Positions 38,618 through 48,976 of a DNA stretch of 64,000 bases are shown here, in pieces. The translations under genes and the position numbers were made by a program. The stretch lies in assembly GCF_019090095.1 (NCBI RefSeq), contig NZ_JAGQFP010000002.1, positions 496,001 to 560,000 on the forward strand, read 5' to 3'. This DNA comes from Stutzerimonas stutzeri (GTDB lineage Bacteria > Pseudomonadota > Gammaproteobacteria > Pseudomonadales > Pseudomonadaceae). The notes beneath the pieces were generated by a model. The model saw only the letters and a list, made by a program, of their open reading frames with translations, made no database searches and was not told where the DNA came from. Position 1 is the first letter of the stretch, and each line of letters begins with the position of its first letter.

Positions 38618-39388
38618 ATGGCTTTGGCAAAACGTATCATCCCCTGCCTCGACGTGGACAACGGCCGCGTGGTCAAGGGCGTCAAGTTCGAGAATATCCG
38701 CGACGCTGGTGACCCGGTGGAGATCGCCCGCCGCTACGACGAGCAAGGCGCCGACGAGATTACCTTCCTCGACATCACCGCCAGCGTCGACAACCGCGAC
38801 ACCACGCTGCACACCGTCGAGCGCATGGCCAGCCAGGTGTTCATTCCGCTGACCGTGGGCGGCGGCGTGCGCACCGTTCAGGACATCCGCAACCTGCTCA
38901 ACGCCGGTGCCGACAAGGTGTCGATCAATACGGCCGCGGTGTTCACCCCGGAGTTCGTCGGTGAAGCTGCCGATCGTTTCGGCTCGCAGTGCATCGTCGT
39001 GGCGATCGACGCCAAGCGCGTCTCGAAGCCCGGCGAGCCAGGCCGCTGGGAGATTTTCACCCATGGCGGCCGCAAGCCCACCGGGCTCGACGCGGTGCTC
39101 TGGGCGCAGAAGATGGAGGCCTTGGGCGCTGGCGAAATCCTGCTGACCAGCATGGATCAGGACGGTGTGAAGAGTGGCTATGACCTCGGGGTGACGCGCG
39201 CCATCAGCGAGGCGGTGCATATTCCGGTGATCGCGTCGGGTGGTGTCGGCAATCTGCAGCACCTGGCCGACGGCATCCTTGAAGGCAAGGCCGATGCGGT
39301 ACTGGCCGCGAGCATCTTTCACTTCGGCGAATACACCGTGCCGGAAGCCAAGGCCTACATGGCCAGCTGCGGCATCGTGATGCGCTGA
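38618..39388 (+). CDS. hisF: imidazole glycerol phosphate synthase, cyclase subunit
   Basis: 256-residue barrel enzyme starting [21 protein letters not shown]. The catalytic aspartates are Asp12 in this motif and the one in [14 protein letters not shown]. Phosphate loops are VGGGVR and IASGGVGN. With HisH it forms IGP and AICAR from PRFAR and ammonia. A repeat separates it from hisA. The start at 38618 is preferred because bases upstream belong to the repeat. Confidence 0.97.
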   Translation: MALAKRIIPCLDVDNGRVVKGVKFENIRDAGDPVEIARRYDEQGADEITFLDITASVDNRDTTLHTVERMASQVFIPLTVGGGVRTVQDIRNLLNAGADKVSINTAAVFTPEFVGEAADRFGSQCIVVAIDAKRVSKPGEPGRWEIFTHGGRKPTGLDAVLWAQKMEALGAGEILLTSMDQDGVKSGYDLGVTRAISEAVHIPVIASGGVGNLQHLADGILEGKADAVLAASIFHFGEYTVPEAKAYMASCGIVMR

Positions 39389-39469
39389 CCGCATACCGCA
39401 AAGCGCTCAAAATCAACCAGGAACACAGCCGTGGACACGCCGCGGCTGCCGCTTCACCAGGGAGTCACC

Positions 39470-40216
39470 ATGCTCAAGACCATGCTAGTCGCATTGGCTG
39501 TCAGCCTGTCGCTGGGGGCCGGCCCGGCACGGGCTGCTTCGGAACCGATCAATCTGCTGACCGAGAATTTCCCGCCGTACAACATGGCGGTCGATGGCAA
39601 GAATTTCGCTCGCGACGAACATATCTCCGGCATTGCGGCCGATATCGTCCGCGAGATGTTCAAGCGTGCCGAGGTCGACTACACGCTCACGCTGCGCTTC
39701 CCCTGGGAGCGAATCTACAAGATGGCGCTGGAAATGCCTGGTTACGGCGTATTCGTCACCGCCCGACTGCCCGAGCGTGAGGCGTTGTTCAAATGGGTGG
39801 GGCCGATCGGCCCGGATGATTGGGTATTGCTGGCGCGTGCCGACAGCACTATCGAGCTCAGCAGTCTGGAGCAGGCCAGGCAGTACCGGATCGGTGCCTA
39901 CAAGGGCGATGCGATCGGTGAACACCTGGTGGCGCAGGGGCTGGAACCCTCACTCGCCTTGCGCGACCAGACCAACGTCGAGAAGCTGCAGAACGGCTCC
40001 ATCGATCTCTGGGCGACGGGCGATCCCGCCGGGCGCTTTCTGGCGAAGCAGCAAGGCGTGACCGGACTCAAGCGGGTTCTGCGCTTCGATAGCGCCGAGC
40101 TGTATCTGGCGCTGAACAAGCAGGTTTCCGACGAGACGGTCAAGAAGCTTCAGGCGGCTCTGGAGCAGATGCGCGCAGACGGCACCGTCGATAGTATTAC
40201 CGGGCGCTACCTCTAA
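39470..40216 (+). CDS. solute-binding protein family 3, first of tandem pair
   Basis: 248 residues: signal peptide MLKTMLVALAVSLSLGAGPA, then a periplasmic SBP_bac_3 domain with LTENFPPYNMAVDGKNF, GIAADIVREMFKRAEVDYTL, RFPWERIYKMALE. AGGGAG is seven bases before the ATG at 39470. No permease or ATPase is near. It closely resembles the following gene, which has exactly the same length, so the two arose by tandem duplication. Such proteins cluster in Pseudomonas after the his genes with unknown ligand. Confidence 0.86.
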   Translation: MLKTMLVALAVSLSLGAGPARAASEPINLLTENFPPYNMAVDGKNFARDEHISGIAADIVREMFKRAEVDYTLTLRFPWERIYKMALEMPGYGVFVTARLPEREALFKWVGPIGPDDWVLLARADSTIELSSLEQARQYRIGAYKGDAIGEHLVAQGLEPSLALRDQTNVEKLQNGSIDLWATGDPAGRFLAKQQGVTGLKRVLRFDSAELYLALNKQVSDETVKKLQAALEQMRADGTVDSITGRYL

Positions 40217-40497
40217 GCTGCGTTGGGTTGGAATGACTGCGGAGCGCCCTTTGCGGGGTGCTTCCAGCAGACCTGCTGGGCCAGCCCTTAGCGAACGGGC
40301 TTGCCGTGATCGCATGGAGCAGCGCTCGAATCTGAGTGATATCAAAATAATATCTCTGGCTTGTGCGGCTCGTCGCATTTCGCTCTGGACCACGCCGCTT
40401 CGTTGCCCACTCGTTGCTACACCTAATGAAGCGACGTTCGTTCGACCCTGAGTCGGCCAACCGTCGCGCATGGGGGTTTTACAGCGTCGGGGGTGTG

Positions 40498-41244
40498 ATG
40501 AGACGGATTCTAGTGGCGGGGTTGCTGATGCTGATGGCGGCATCGGTCAGGGCAGCGTTGCCGGATGACTACAAGGTCGTGCTGCTGACCGAGAACTTCC
40601 CGCCGTTCAATATGGCAGCGGACGGTAAAAATTACGCGGCCGAACGCAACATCAGCGGCATCAACGCGGACATTGTTCGCGAGATGTTCAAGCGCGCCGG
40701 GATCGCCTACAGCATGACGCTGCGTTTCCCATGGGAACGCATTTATAACCAGGTCCTGGAGCAGCCGGACCAGGGGCTGTTTTCCACCACCTACACGCCG
40801 GAACGCGAGCCGCTGTTCAAATGGGTCGGGCCGCTCGCCAGCACCGGTTGGGTGCTGCTGGCGCCGCCCGGCAGCCCGTTGCGTTTGAGTTCGCTCGAAC
40901 AGGCGCAGTCCTACCGGATCGGGGCGTACAAGAACGATGCAGTCAGTCAGCATCTGGAAAGTAAGGGCCTGGCGCCAATCAACTCGTTGCGCGACCAGGA
41001 GAACATCAGCAAGCTCCTGAAAGGGCGGATAGACCTGTGGGCGACGACCGACCCGGTCGGGCCTTATCTGGCCAAGCAGGACGGGGTGAGCGGGCTGACC
41101 ACGGTCTTGCGCTTCAACGATGCGCAGCTGTTCCTCGCGCTGAACAAGCAGACGCCGGCCGAGGTCGTTGCGCGGCTGCAAAAAGCGCTGAACGAGATGA
41201 GGGGTGACGGCGCCATCGACGCGATCATGCGGCGTTATCTCTGA
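40498..41244 (+). CDS. solute-binding protein family 3, second of tandem pair
   Basis: 248 residues: signal peptide MRRILVAGLLMLMAASVRA, then LLTENFPPFNMAADGKNYAA, GINADIVREMFKRAGIAYSM, and RFPWERIYNQVLEQPD, clearly paralogous to the preceding gene. The conserved WER and FKWVGP motifs are shared. The ATG at 40498 has no good ribosome site but begins the signal peptide; the frame is open upstream to 40363. A 281-base space separates the paralogues, so each may have its own promoter. I see no gene or strong promoter in that space. Confidence 0.84.
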   Translation: MRRILVAGLLMLMAASVRAALPDDYKVVLLTENFPPFNMAADGKNYAAERNISGINADIVREMFKRAGIAYSMTLRFPWERIYNQVLEQPDQGLFSTTYTPEREPLFKWVGPLASTGWVLLAPPGSPLRLSSLEQAQSYRIGAYKNDAVSQHLESKGLAPINSLRDQENISKLLKGRIDLWATTDPVGPYLAKQDGVSGLTTVLRFNDAQLFLALNKQTPAEVVARLQKALNEMRGDGAIDAIMRRYL

Positions 41245-41252
41245 TCGATGCT

Positions 41253-42062
41253 CTAGCGATAGATGCCGTGCGTGCCGTGGGCTGCCATGGCACGGTTGCC
41301 CCGCGTTGCGATCATCTGGCCGACATCTACCCAGTCGATGCCTTGTGCCGATAGGCGCGGTAGCTCCCGCTCCAGCAGCGCCAGCGTGCTCGGATGCGGG
41401 TGCCCGATCATGACCACTGAGCCCTGCTTGCGCGCCAGCGCCAGAGCCGCGCGAAATTGTGCGGCCACCGCGGCGGGGCTGGGGTCGTCATCGAGAAAGA
41501 TGTCGCGCGACAGACTGGCCAGGCCGATACGCTGTGCCGCGGCCGCAGCGACCGTTGCCCGACTGGTTCGGCTGTCGAGAAAAAACAGGTGGCGGCGCTG
41601 CAGCTCGCTCATCAATGTGGTCATCGCTGGGCGGAGACTGGTCATCTGGCTGCCCATGTGATTGTTGACGCCTCTGGCGCCAGGAACCTTCTGCAATGCG
41701 CGGTTCAGGCGGCTGATCAGCTCGGCCTGCGGCAATGGCGGCTGCCAGGCGTAGGGGCCGCCCGCTGGCGCCATGGGCAGGTGCAGCATGACGGTCTTGC
41801 CGGCCGTTCGGGCCTGTTTGGCCAGTGCTGTCGCGTGAGGCGTGTCGGGCAGGATTGCCATGGCGACGGGGCCCGGTAGCGCCAGAACCCGTTGGTTCTG
41901 ACGCGAGCTCTGGCCCAAATCATCGATGATCAGGGCCAGCTTGGGCATGTTCGCGATGGCGGTCAGGCGCTGCTCGTCGCTTGGGGAAGGCTTGTGCGGC
42001 GCGCCGACCACCAGCAGCGGCGTGAGCAGGCCCAGTAGCGCTGCCAGTGCGTATCGCAGCAT
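41253..42062 (-). CDS. divergent polysaccharide deacetylase (YibQ/DUF610-like)
   Basis: 269 residues with a signal peptide (MLRYALAALLGLLTPLLVVG). The domain shows LALIIDDLGQSSRQNQRVLA, AILPDTPHA, MLHLPMAP, GVNNHMGSQMT and VMIGHPHPSTL, the pattern of the divergent polysaccharide deacetylase family. Substrate and activity are not established. It follows ctpA with only 3 bases between and follows envC-ctpA in other Pseudomonads, suggesting a cell-wall role. Confidence 0.9.
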   Translation of the reverse strand: MLRYALAALLGLLTPLLVVGAPHKPSPSDEQRLTAIANMPKLALIIDDLGQSSRQNQRVLALPGPVAMAILPDTPHATALAKQARTAGKTVMLHLPMAPAGGPYAWQPPLPQAELISRLNRALQKVPGARGVNNHMGSQMTSLRPAMTTLMSELQRRHLFFLDSRTSRATVAAAAAQRIGLASLSRDIFLDDDPSPAAVAAQFRAALALARKQGSVVMIGHPHPSTLALLERELPRLSAQGIDWVDVGQMIATRGNRAMAAHGTHGIYR

Positions 42063-42065
42063 CCC

Positions 42066-43403
42066 TTACTGGCCGCGGGTGAGGTTCAACCCCTTGAGCA
42101 GGTTCAATGCCTGGCCGAGCTGGTAGTCCTCATCCTGCGGCCGTGTCGAGTCACTGGCGATCGGTGCGCTGCTGGGGCGCTCCGGACCGCCGTTGCCGTT
42201 GCCCAGGTGCCCGGACAAATCCGCCTCGCGAATGCCTTCGACGGCCTGCTCACGGGTGAGCTTGGCGCGGGCGACTTCGATATCCGGCTGAATCCCCTGC
42301 GCCTGGATGGAACGCCCGTTCGGCGTGTAGTAGAGGGCGGTCGTCAACTTCAGGGCACGATCGTTGTTCAGCGGCAGTACGGTTTGTACCGAGCCCTTGC
42401 CGAAGCTGTCGGTGCCCATCAGCACGGCACGCTTATGGTCCTGCAGGGCGCCAGCGACGATCTCCGATGCCGATGCGCTGCCGCCGTTGATCAGCACCAC
42501 CAGGGGGACTCCCTCGCTGGCATCGGCCGGGTCGGCGCTGAAGCGCAGCTCGGAATTGGCGATGCGGCCTTTGGTATAGACAATCAGGCCGTCAGTGAGG
42601 AAATGGTCGGATACCTCGACCGCCGCCTGCAGCACGCCGCCGGGGTTGTTGCGTAGATCCAGCACCAGGCCGTTGAGCTTCTTGCCGTTTTCCTTGCGCA
42701 GGCGTGTCAGGGCCTTGCCGACTTCCTCACCGGTGTTGATCTGGAACTGGGTGACTCGCAGGTAGCCGTAGCCGGGCTCGAGCATCTGGCTCTTGACGCT
42801 GTTGACCTTGATCACTGCGCGCGTGAGCTTGACCGTGAAGGGTTTGCCCCCCTCGCGTACCAGCGACAGGGAGATGCTACTGCCGGGTTTGCCGCGCATC
42901 ATGCCGACCGCATCGATCATCGACATGCCTTTGGTGGGCTTGCCGTCTATCTTGACGATCAGGTCGCCGGCCTCGATGCCAGCCTTCGACGCAGGGGTGT
43001 CGTCGATCGGCGAGACGACCTTGATGAAGCCGTCTTCGACACCCACCTCGATGCCGAGGCCGCCAAACTCGCCGCTGGTGCTTTCCTGGAGCTCGGCGAA
43101 CGCCTCGGGTTCAAGATAGGCAGAGTGCGGATCCAGGTTGCTGAGCATGCCCTTGATGGCATTTTCCAGCAGGGTCTTGTCGTCGACCGGTTCGACGTAG
43201 GCCGCCTTGATCCGGTCCAGGACTTCGGCAAAGGTGCGCAATTCGTCCAGCGGCAACGGGGCCTTCCGGCTCGGCTTGTCCAGGGCAATCGGTTCTGGCG
43301 CCGGCTCTGCAGGTGGCTGCTGGGCCCAGGCGTTAGCGCACATCCCCAGCAAGATGGACAGGGCCAGGGTAGAGGGTTGGGCGAAACGGCACAGGTGCAG
43401 CAT
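42066..43403 (-). CDS. ctpA: carboxy-terminal processing protease (S41 family)
   Basis: 445 residues. It has an N-terminal signal peptide ending in ANAWAQQ, a PDZ domain (IGLGIEV-like FGGLGIEVGVEDGFIKVVSP) and an S41 protease domain with the serine in INGGSASASEIVAGAL and the lysine in GTDSFGKGSVQTV. The C terminus is long and Pro/Ser-rich. P. aeruginosa CtpA degrades cell-wall hydrolases with the LbcA partner; the same is likely here. Sits between envC and a deacetylase gene, all on one strand. Confidence 0.94.
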   Translation of the reverse strand: MLHLCRFAQPSTLALSILLGMCANAWAQQPPAEPAPEPIALDKPSRKAPLPLDELRTFAEVLDRIKAAYVEPVDDKTLLENAIKGMLSNLDPHSAYLEPEAFAELQESTSGEFGGLGIEVGVEDGFIKVVSPIDDTPASKAGIEAGDLIVKIDGKPTKGMSMIDAVGMMRGKPGSSISLSLVREGGKPFTVKLTRAVIKVNSVKSQMLEPGYGYLRVTQFQINTGEEVGKALTRLRKENGKKLNGLVLDLRNNPGGVLQAAVEVSDHFLTDGLIVYTKGRIANSELRFSADPADASEGVPLVVLINGGSASASEIVAGALQDHKRAVLMGTDSFGKGSVQTVLPLNNDRALKLTTALYYTPNGRSIQAQGIQPDIEVARAKLTREQAVEGIREADLSGHLGNGNGGPERPSSAPIASDSTRPQDEDYQLGQALNLLKGLNLTRGQ

Positions 43404-43439
43404 GTTTGACTCCAGTTGTGAGAGGTGCGCGACCGGTTC

Positions 43440-44693
43440 TTATCCTTGCGCACGACACCATTGTGCCGGATCGCTCGGGCGACCCTGCTGGCGAATGGCG
43501 AAATACAGGGCGGCGGATTCTTGCCCACCGCTGGTACCAACAGTGGCGATCGGCTCGCCCGCCTTGACGATTTCTCCGGCGTTGCGCAGCAGGCTCTGGT
43601 TATGGCCATACAGGCTCAGGTAGCCATTGCCGTGATCGAGGATCACCAGCAGACCGGCGCCGCGCAGCCAGTCGGCGAACACCACCCGGCCGCCATGTAC
43701 CGCGCGCACCTGGGTGCCGACAGCGGCACCGATCAGCACACCGTCCCATTTGGTTCGAGCATCGCCACCGCGAGGAGTGCCGTAGCGGGCGATCAGGCGT
43801 CCATCCACGGGCCAGGGTAGTTTGCCCTTGGCGCTGGCGAACGGGCCGCCGTAACTGCTTCCGGCGCTGGAAACGAGTGGGCCGGCTGGCGTCGGGCGCC
43901 CGGCCTGTTGCTGGCGTGCTTCTTCTTCGCGGGCCTGGGCCAGCGCACGCTGGCGCTCAAGCTCGGCTTCACGTGCCTGGCGCGCAAGGGTTTGCTCGAT
44001 GGTTTGCAGGACGCGCTCGAGCTGCGCCTGCTCCTGCTTGCGCGCCTTGAGTTTCTGGTCGCGGCTGGAAAAGTCCTGGTCGAGCTTGGCCAGTGCCAGC
44101 TGACGTTCCTTGCGCACTTCGGCGAGCTGGGCACGGCGTTGCTGCAGACCATCCTGCTGTTCGGCCAATGACGCTTGCTGCGCTTCGATGCCGGCCTCGA
44201 CCTTGGCCAGTTGGCGCAGGGTTTCGTTGAAGTCGGCGACCTGCTCGAAACGCGCCTTGCTGAGATAGTCGTAGTAGGTGAGGGTGCGGCTGAATTTTTC
44301 CGGGTTCTGCTGGTTGAGCAGCAACTTCAGATATTCCTGCCGCCCGTTCTGGTAGGCCGCTCGGGCCTGGATGCCGATCAGCCGCTGCTGCTCCATGCGA
44401 GCGCCTTCGAGCGTGGTCTTCTCGTCGTTCAGGCGCTCGAGCTCCGATTCGCTGCGGTCGATTTCCTGTTGCAGCGAGTCGACCTGCTTTTCCAGCTCGC
44501 CCATCTCGCTTTCGGTGGTCTTCAGCTGCTTCTGGACCGTGGATTTCTCCTGTTCGATCTGCTTGAGCAGCTTTTGCAGCTCGGCCACGTCCTTGCGTGC
44601 CGCTTCGATCTGTTGGCGGGCGTCGGCGCGCTCGTCCGCCGTGGCTGAGCCAAGCAGACAGAGCAGTGCGAGGGCGAGAATCATGCGAGACAT
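43440..44693 (-). CDS. envC: murein hydrolase activator EnvC
   Basis: 417 residues: signal peptide MSRMILALALLCLLGSATA, a long coiled coil (about residues 22-250), and a C-terminal LytM domain. The LytM zinc ligands are degenerate: LDHGNGYLSLYGHNQ is kept, but the final HxH is replaced by YFAIRQ. This is the EnvC arrangement, in which the domain is inactive and activates amidases AmiA/AmiB at the septum. It precedes ctpA. Start at 44693 lacks a clear ribosome site; an in-frame ATG at 44684 is possible. Confidence 0.93.
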   Translation of the reverse strand: MSRMILALALLCLLGSATADERADARQQIEAARKDVAELQKLLKQIEQEKSTVQKQLKTTESEMGELEKQVDSLQQEIDRSESELERLNDEKTTLEGARMEQQRLIGIQARAAYQNGRQEYLKLLLNQQNPEKFSRTLTYYDYLSKARFEQVADFNETLRQLAKVEAGIEAQQASLAEQQDGLQQRRAQLAEVRKERQLALAKLDQDFSSRDQKLKARKQEQAQLERVLQTIEQTLARQAREAELERQRALAQAREEEARQQQAGRPTPAGPLVSSAGSSYGGPFASAKGKLPWPVDGRLIARYGTPRGGDARTKWDGVLIGAAVGTQVRAVHGGRVVFADWLRGAGLLVILDHGNGYLSLYGHNQSLLRNAGEIVKAGEPIATVGTSGGQESAALYFAIRQQGRPSDPAQWCRAQG

Positions 44694-44736
44694 AGAGGGG
44701 CGTAACCGAGCGTTTGACGACCGCCGTAGTATGCCT

Positions 44737-44792
44737 AAAAAAGCAGCTGGAAGCTTGAAGCCCTGGACGGGAACAGCAGCTGGCTTCCAGCT
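44737..44792 (-). terminator. Terminator after gpmI
   Basis: AGCTGGAAGC and GCTTCCAGCT (10-bp arms, 44745-44754 and 44783-44792) enclose a 28-base loop, followed on the minus strand by GCTTTTTT. It stands between gpmI and envC and would end gpmI transcription. Confidence 0.65.
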
Positions 44793-44800
44793 ATCGGCTA

Positions 44801-46336
<1,536 letters not shown>

Positions 46337-46439
46337 GTCACGGGCTCCTTGCACTGGGGGCGAAAAAATGGCGGCCAGTCTACTGGCTGGTCGGTTTGAC
46401 GTCACGATTGGCAGGGTTCAGCCCGGTTGTGGGGCTGTG

Positions 46440-46445
46440 TATACT
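46440..46445 (+). promoter_or_regulatory. Extended -10 for rhodanese-grxC-secB
   Basis: TGTG followed by TATACT resembles an extended -10, 33 bases before the rhodanese gene start. No convincing -35 is seen at the usual spacing, which fits extended -10 promoters. Confidence 0.45.
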
Positions 46446-46477
46446 GGCCCGCATTTTATCCCCCGGGTACCCAATAG

Positions 46478-46891
46478 ATGGTCGCTAACCTGATTGAATT
46501 CGTCTCCAACCACTACGTTCTGGTCAGCATCTTCCTGGTGCTGCTGGCCCTGCTCGCTATCAGCGAGGCGCGCAAGGGCGGTAAGAGCCTGAGCAACCGC
46601 GAGCTGACCGGCCTGGTCAATCGCGACGAAGGCGTGGTCTTGGACGTTCGCGCGAAGAAGGAGTTCGATGCCGGCCACATCGTCGATTCATTGAACATTC
46701 CCTACGAGAAGCTGGTCAGCCGTCTGGGCGAGCTGGAAAAGCACAAGGGCAAAACGATCGTGATCGTCGATGCCATGGGCCAGCATGCCGGAACAGCCTG
46801 CCGTGAACTGCAGAAGGCGGGCTTCAACGCCGCCAAACTGTCTGGAGGGATTTCCGGCTGGCGCGGCGAAAATTTGCCAGTGGTCAAGTAA
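46478..46891 (+). CDS. membrane-anchored rhodanese-like protein (YibN-like)
   Basis: 137 residues: one N-terminal membrane segment (HYVLVSIFLVLLALLAIS) and a rhodanese fold (VVLDVRAKKEFDAGHIVDSL, then LSGGISGW). The catalytic loop reads IVIVDAMGQHAGTACREL, with no cysteine in the normal active-site position; a cysteine comes later. Sulfur-transfer activity is therefore doubtful. YibN, the E. coli homologue, also sits next to grxC-secB. Two bases separate it from grxC. Confidence 0.9.
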   Translation: MVANLIEFVSNHYVLVSIFLVLLALLAISEARKGGKSLSNRELTGLVNRDEGVVLDVRAKKEFDAGHIVDSLNIPYEKLVSRLGELEKHKGKTIVIVDAMGQHAGTACRELQKAGFNAAKLSGGISGWRGENLPVVK

Positions 46892-46893
46892 CT

Positions 46894-47148
46894 ATGCCTA
46901 AGGTCGTCATCTACACCACCGCCTGGTGTCCGTATTGCATCCGTGCCAAAAATCTGCTCGATCACAAGGGTGTCAGCTACGAGGAGATTCCCGTGGACGG
47001 CAAGCCTGCCTTGCGCTCGGAAATGGCAGCCAAGGCCGGGCGTACCTCGGTTCCACAGATCTGGATCGGTGACGCACACGTCGGTGGCTGCGATGAGCTG
47101 CACGCGCTGGAGCGGGCCGGTCGGCTGGATGCGCTGCTGCAGGCTTGA
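46894..47148 (+). CDS. grxC: glutaredoxin 3
   Basis: 84-residue glutaredoxin with the CPYC active site at residues 12-15 (TTAWCPYC) and the glutathione-binding TSVPQIWIGDAHVGGCDEL. It reduces disulfides using glutathione in the cytoplasm. It lies between rhodanese and secB. Confidence 0.97.
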   Translation: MPKVVIYTTAWCPYCIRAKNLLDHKGVSYEEIPVDGKPALRSEMAAKAGRTSVPQIWIGDAHVGGCDELHALERAGRLDALLQA

Positions 47149-47232
47149 TTGGCTCCACGGTCTGCCAGGCTGCTGACCTGCTTGGCGCTGGCGGGCGATT
47201 CCATAACGATATGCACAACAAGAAGGCTTCAC

Positions 47233-47727
47233 ATGACTGAACAAGCAAACAACGGCGCGGCCGCAGGACAGCAAGAGCAAGGCGCGCAATTCTCGCTGCA
47301 ACGGATCTATGTCCGTGATCTGTCTTTCGAGGCGCCGAAAAGCCCGGAAATCTTCCGTCAGGAGTGGAATCCGAGCGTTGCGCTGGACCTGAACACCAAG
47401 CAGAAGTCGCTCGAGAACGATTTCCATGAGGTGGTTCTGACGCTGTCGGTCACGGTCAAGACCGGTGAGGAAGTGGCCTTCATCGCCGAAGTCCAGCAGG
47501 CGGGCATCTTCCTGATCAAGGGGCTCGAGGCGCAGGCCATGAGTCATACCCTGGGCGCGTTCTGCCCGAACATCCTGTTCCCGTATGCCCGCGAGACCCT
47601 GGACAGCCTGGTCACCCGCGGTTCGTTCCCGGCGCTGATGCTGGCACCTGTGAACTTCGATGCGCTTTACGCGCAAGAGATGGCACGCATGCAGCAAAGT
47701 GGCGAAGCGGCAGCTACTGCGCACTGA
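47233..47727 (+). CDS. secB: protein-export chaperone SecB
   Basis: 164 residues. The SecB core is clear: [20 protein letters not shown], then [14 protein letters not shown] [21 protein letters not shown], then [17 protein letters not shown]. It keeps precursor proteins unfolded and delivers them to SecA. The start at 47233 ([14 protein letters not shown]) is chosen over the TTG at 47149; AAGAAGGC precedes it. Confidence 0.97.
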   Translation: MTEQANNGAAAGQQEQGAQFSLQRIYVRDLSFEAPKSPEIFRQEWNPSVALDLNTKQKSLENDFHEVVLTLSVTVKTGEEVAFIAEVQQAGIFLIKGLEAQAMSHTLGAFCPNILFPYARETLDSLVTRGSFPALMLAPVNFDALYAQEMARMQQSGEAAATAH

Positions 47728-47750
47728 TACGCATAGCTCGCGTCAAACCG

Positions 47751-47797
47751 AAAAAGCGCAGGGTGATGGCGAGTTGCTCCTTCACCCTGCGCTTTTT
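47751..47797. terminator. Bidirectional terminator after secB and the quinone oxidoreductase gene
   Basis: AAAAAGCGCAGGGTGA (47751-47766) pairs perfectly with TCACCCTGCGCTTTTT (47782-47797), a 16-bp arm with a T run in each direction, between convergent genes. Immediately after, GCTTTTT recurs three times (47791 to 47811), so extra termination or slippage could occur there. Confidence 0.92.
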
Positions 47798-47821
47798 GCT
47801 TTTTGCTTTTTGCTTTCTGCT

Positions 47822-48799
47822 TTAACGCACCTTCACGACCAGCTTGCCCACGGCCTTGCGCTGGGCCAGCGTATTGATTGCGTCGGCAGCCTGCTCAAGC
47901 GCGAAGGTCTGTGAGACCAGGGGCTTGAGTTTGCCTTCGGCGTGCCAGGCGAACAGTTGCTTGAAGTTGGCCGCGTTATCTTGCGGCTGGCGGCGCGCAA
48001 AGGTCCCCCAGAACACACCGACCAGCGAAGCGCCCTTGAGCAAGGGTAGATTGGCTGGTAGCGAAGGGATGTCACCGGCCGCAAACCCGACGACCAGCAT
48101 GCGCCCGTTCCAGGCAATGCTGCGAAACGCTTCTTCGAACAGCTGGCCGCCTACCGGATCGTAGATCACGTCCACGCCCTGGCCGCCGGTCAGCTCCTTG
48201 AGCCGCTCCTTGAGGCTGGCCTCGGAATAGTTGATCAGCTCATCGGCACCGGCGCGTTTGGCGACCTCCAGCTTTTCGGCGGTGGAGGCCGCGGCGATGA
48301 CCTTGGCCCCCATCGCCTTGCCGATCTCCACGGCGGCGAGACCGACGCCGCCCGAAGCGCCTAGCACCAGCAGGGTTTCACCTGGCTGCAGGTTGGCGCG
48401 CTGCTTCAGTGCGTGCATCGAAGTCCCGTAGGTCATGCTAAAGGCGGCGGCCGTTTCGAAATCCATGGTCGGCGGTACGGGAAGCACGTTGTCCGCTGGG
48501 ACGGCGACCTGCTCGGCGAAGCTGCCCCAGCCCGTCAGCCCCATCACGCGATCGCCAACCTTCAGGTGGCTGACGCCGTCGCCCACCGCGGCGACCACGC
48601 CGGCCGCTTCACCGCCAGGCGAGAATGGCAGCGGTGGCTTGAACTGGTACTTGCCCTCGATGATCAGGGTATCCGGGAAGTTGACGCCGGCGGCATGCAC
48701 GTCGAGCAGAACCTCACCCTTCTTGGCCTGCGGGCTATCGGCCTGATCGACGACGAGATCTTCGGCCGGGCCGAACGCTTTGCACAGGACAGCTTTCAT
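47822..48799 (-). CDS. NADPH:quinone oxidoreductase family protein
   Basis: 325-residue zinc-less medium-chain reductase starting MKAVLCKAFGPAEDLVV. NADPH-binding glycine motif VLGASGGVGLAAVEIGKAMG is clear, and the zinc cysteines of ADHs are absent. The group reduces quinones or alkenals. Start at 48799 is used; the upstream frame is unlikely to be coding. Convergent with secB and divergent from the FliL-like gene. Confidence 0.9.
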   Translation of the reverse strand: MKAVLCKAFGPAEDLVVDQADSPQAKKGEVLLDVHAAGVNFPDTLIIEGKYQFKPPLPFSPGGEAAGVVAAVGDGVSHLKVGDRVMGLTGWGSFAEQVAVPADNVLPVPPTMDFETAAAFSMTYGTSMHALKQRANLQPGETLLVLGASGGVGLAAVEIGKAMGAKVIAAASTAEKLEVAKRAGADELINYSEASLKERLKELTGGQGVDVIYDPVGGQLFEEAFRSIAWNGRMLVVGFAAGDIPSLPANLPLLKGASLVGVFWGTFARRQPQDNAANFKQLFAWHAEGKLKPLVSQTFALEQAADAINTLAQRKAVGKLVVKVR

Positions 48800-48976
48800 C
48801 GGATTTCCTTTTTGTCGTTGGAGATGAGGCGAATGGCTTTCTGAATGCGTCCAGTCTAGGAGGCTACCCAAGGGGTGCAATGAGCATGGTCGGTTCTGAT
48901 GGTGATACATAAGGCCGAGCTTGGGTCCGCGCTCGGCACTGGTTATGCTGGTGGCCGGTCCCTATGGAGTCGTCCA

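Noticed and set aside
47791..47823. GCTTTTT repeats as a CRISPR-like or phase-variable repeat
   Set aside because: There are only three short direct copies, outside a coding region and adjacent to a terminator T run; no spacers or contingency-locus reading frame.
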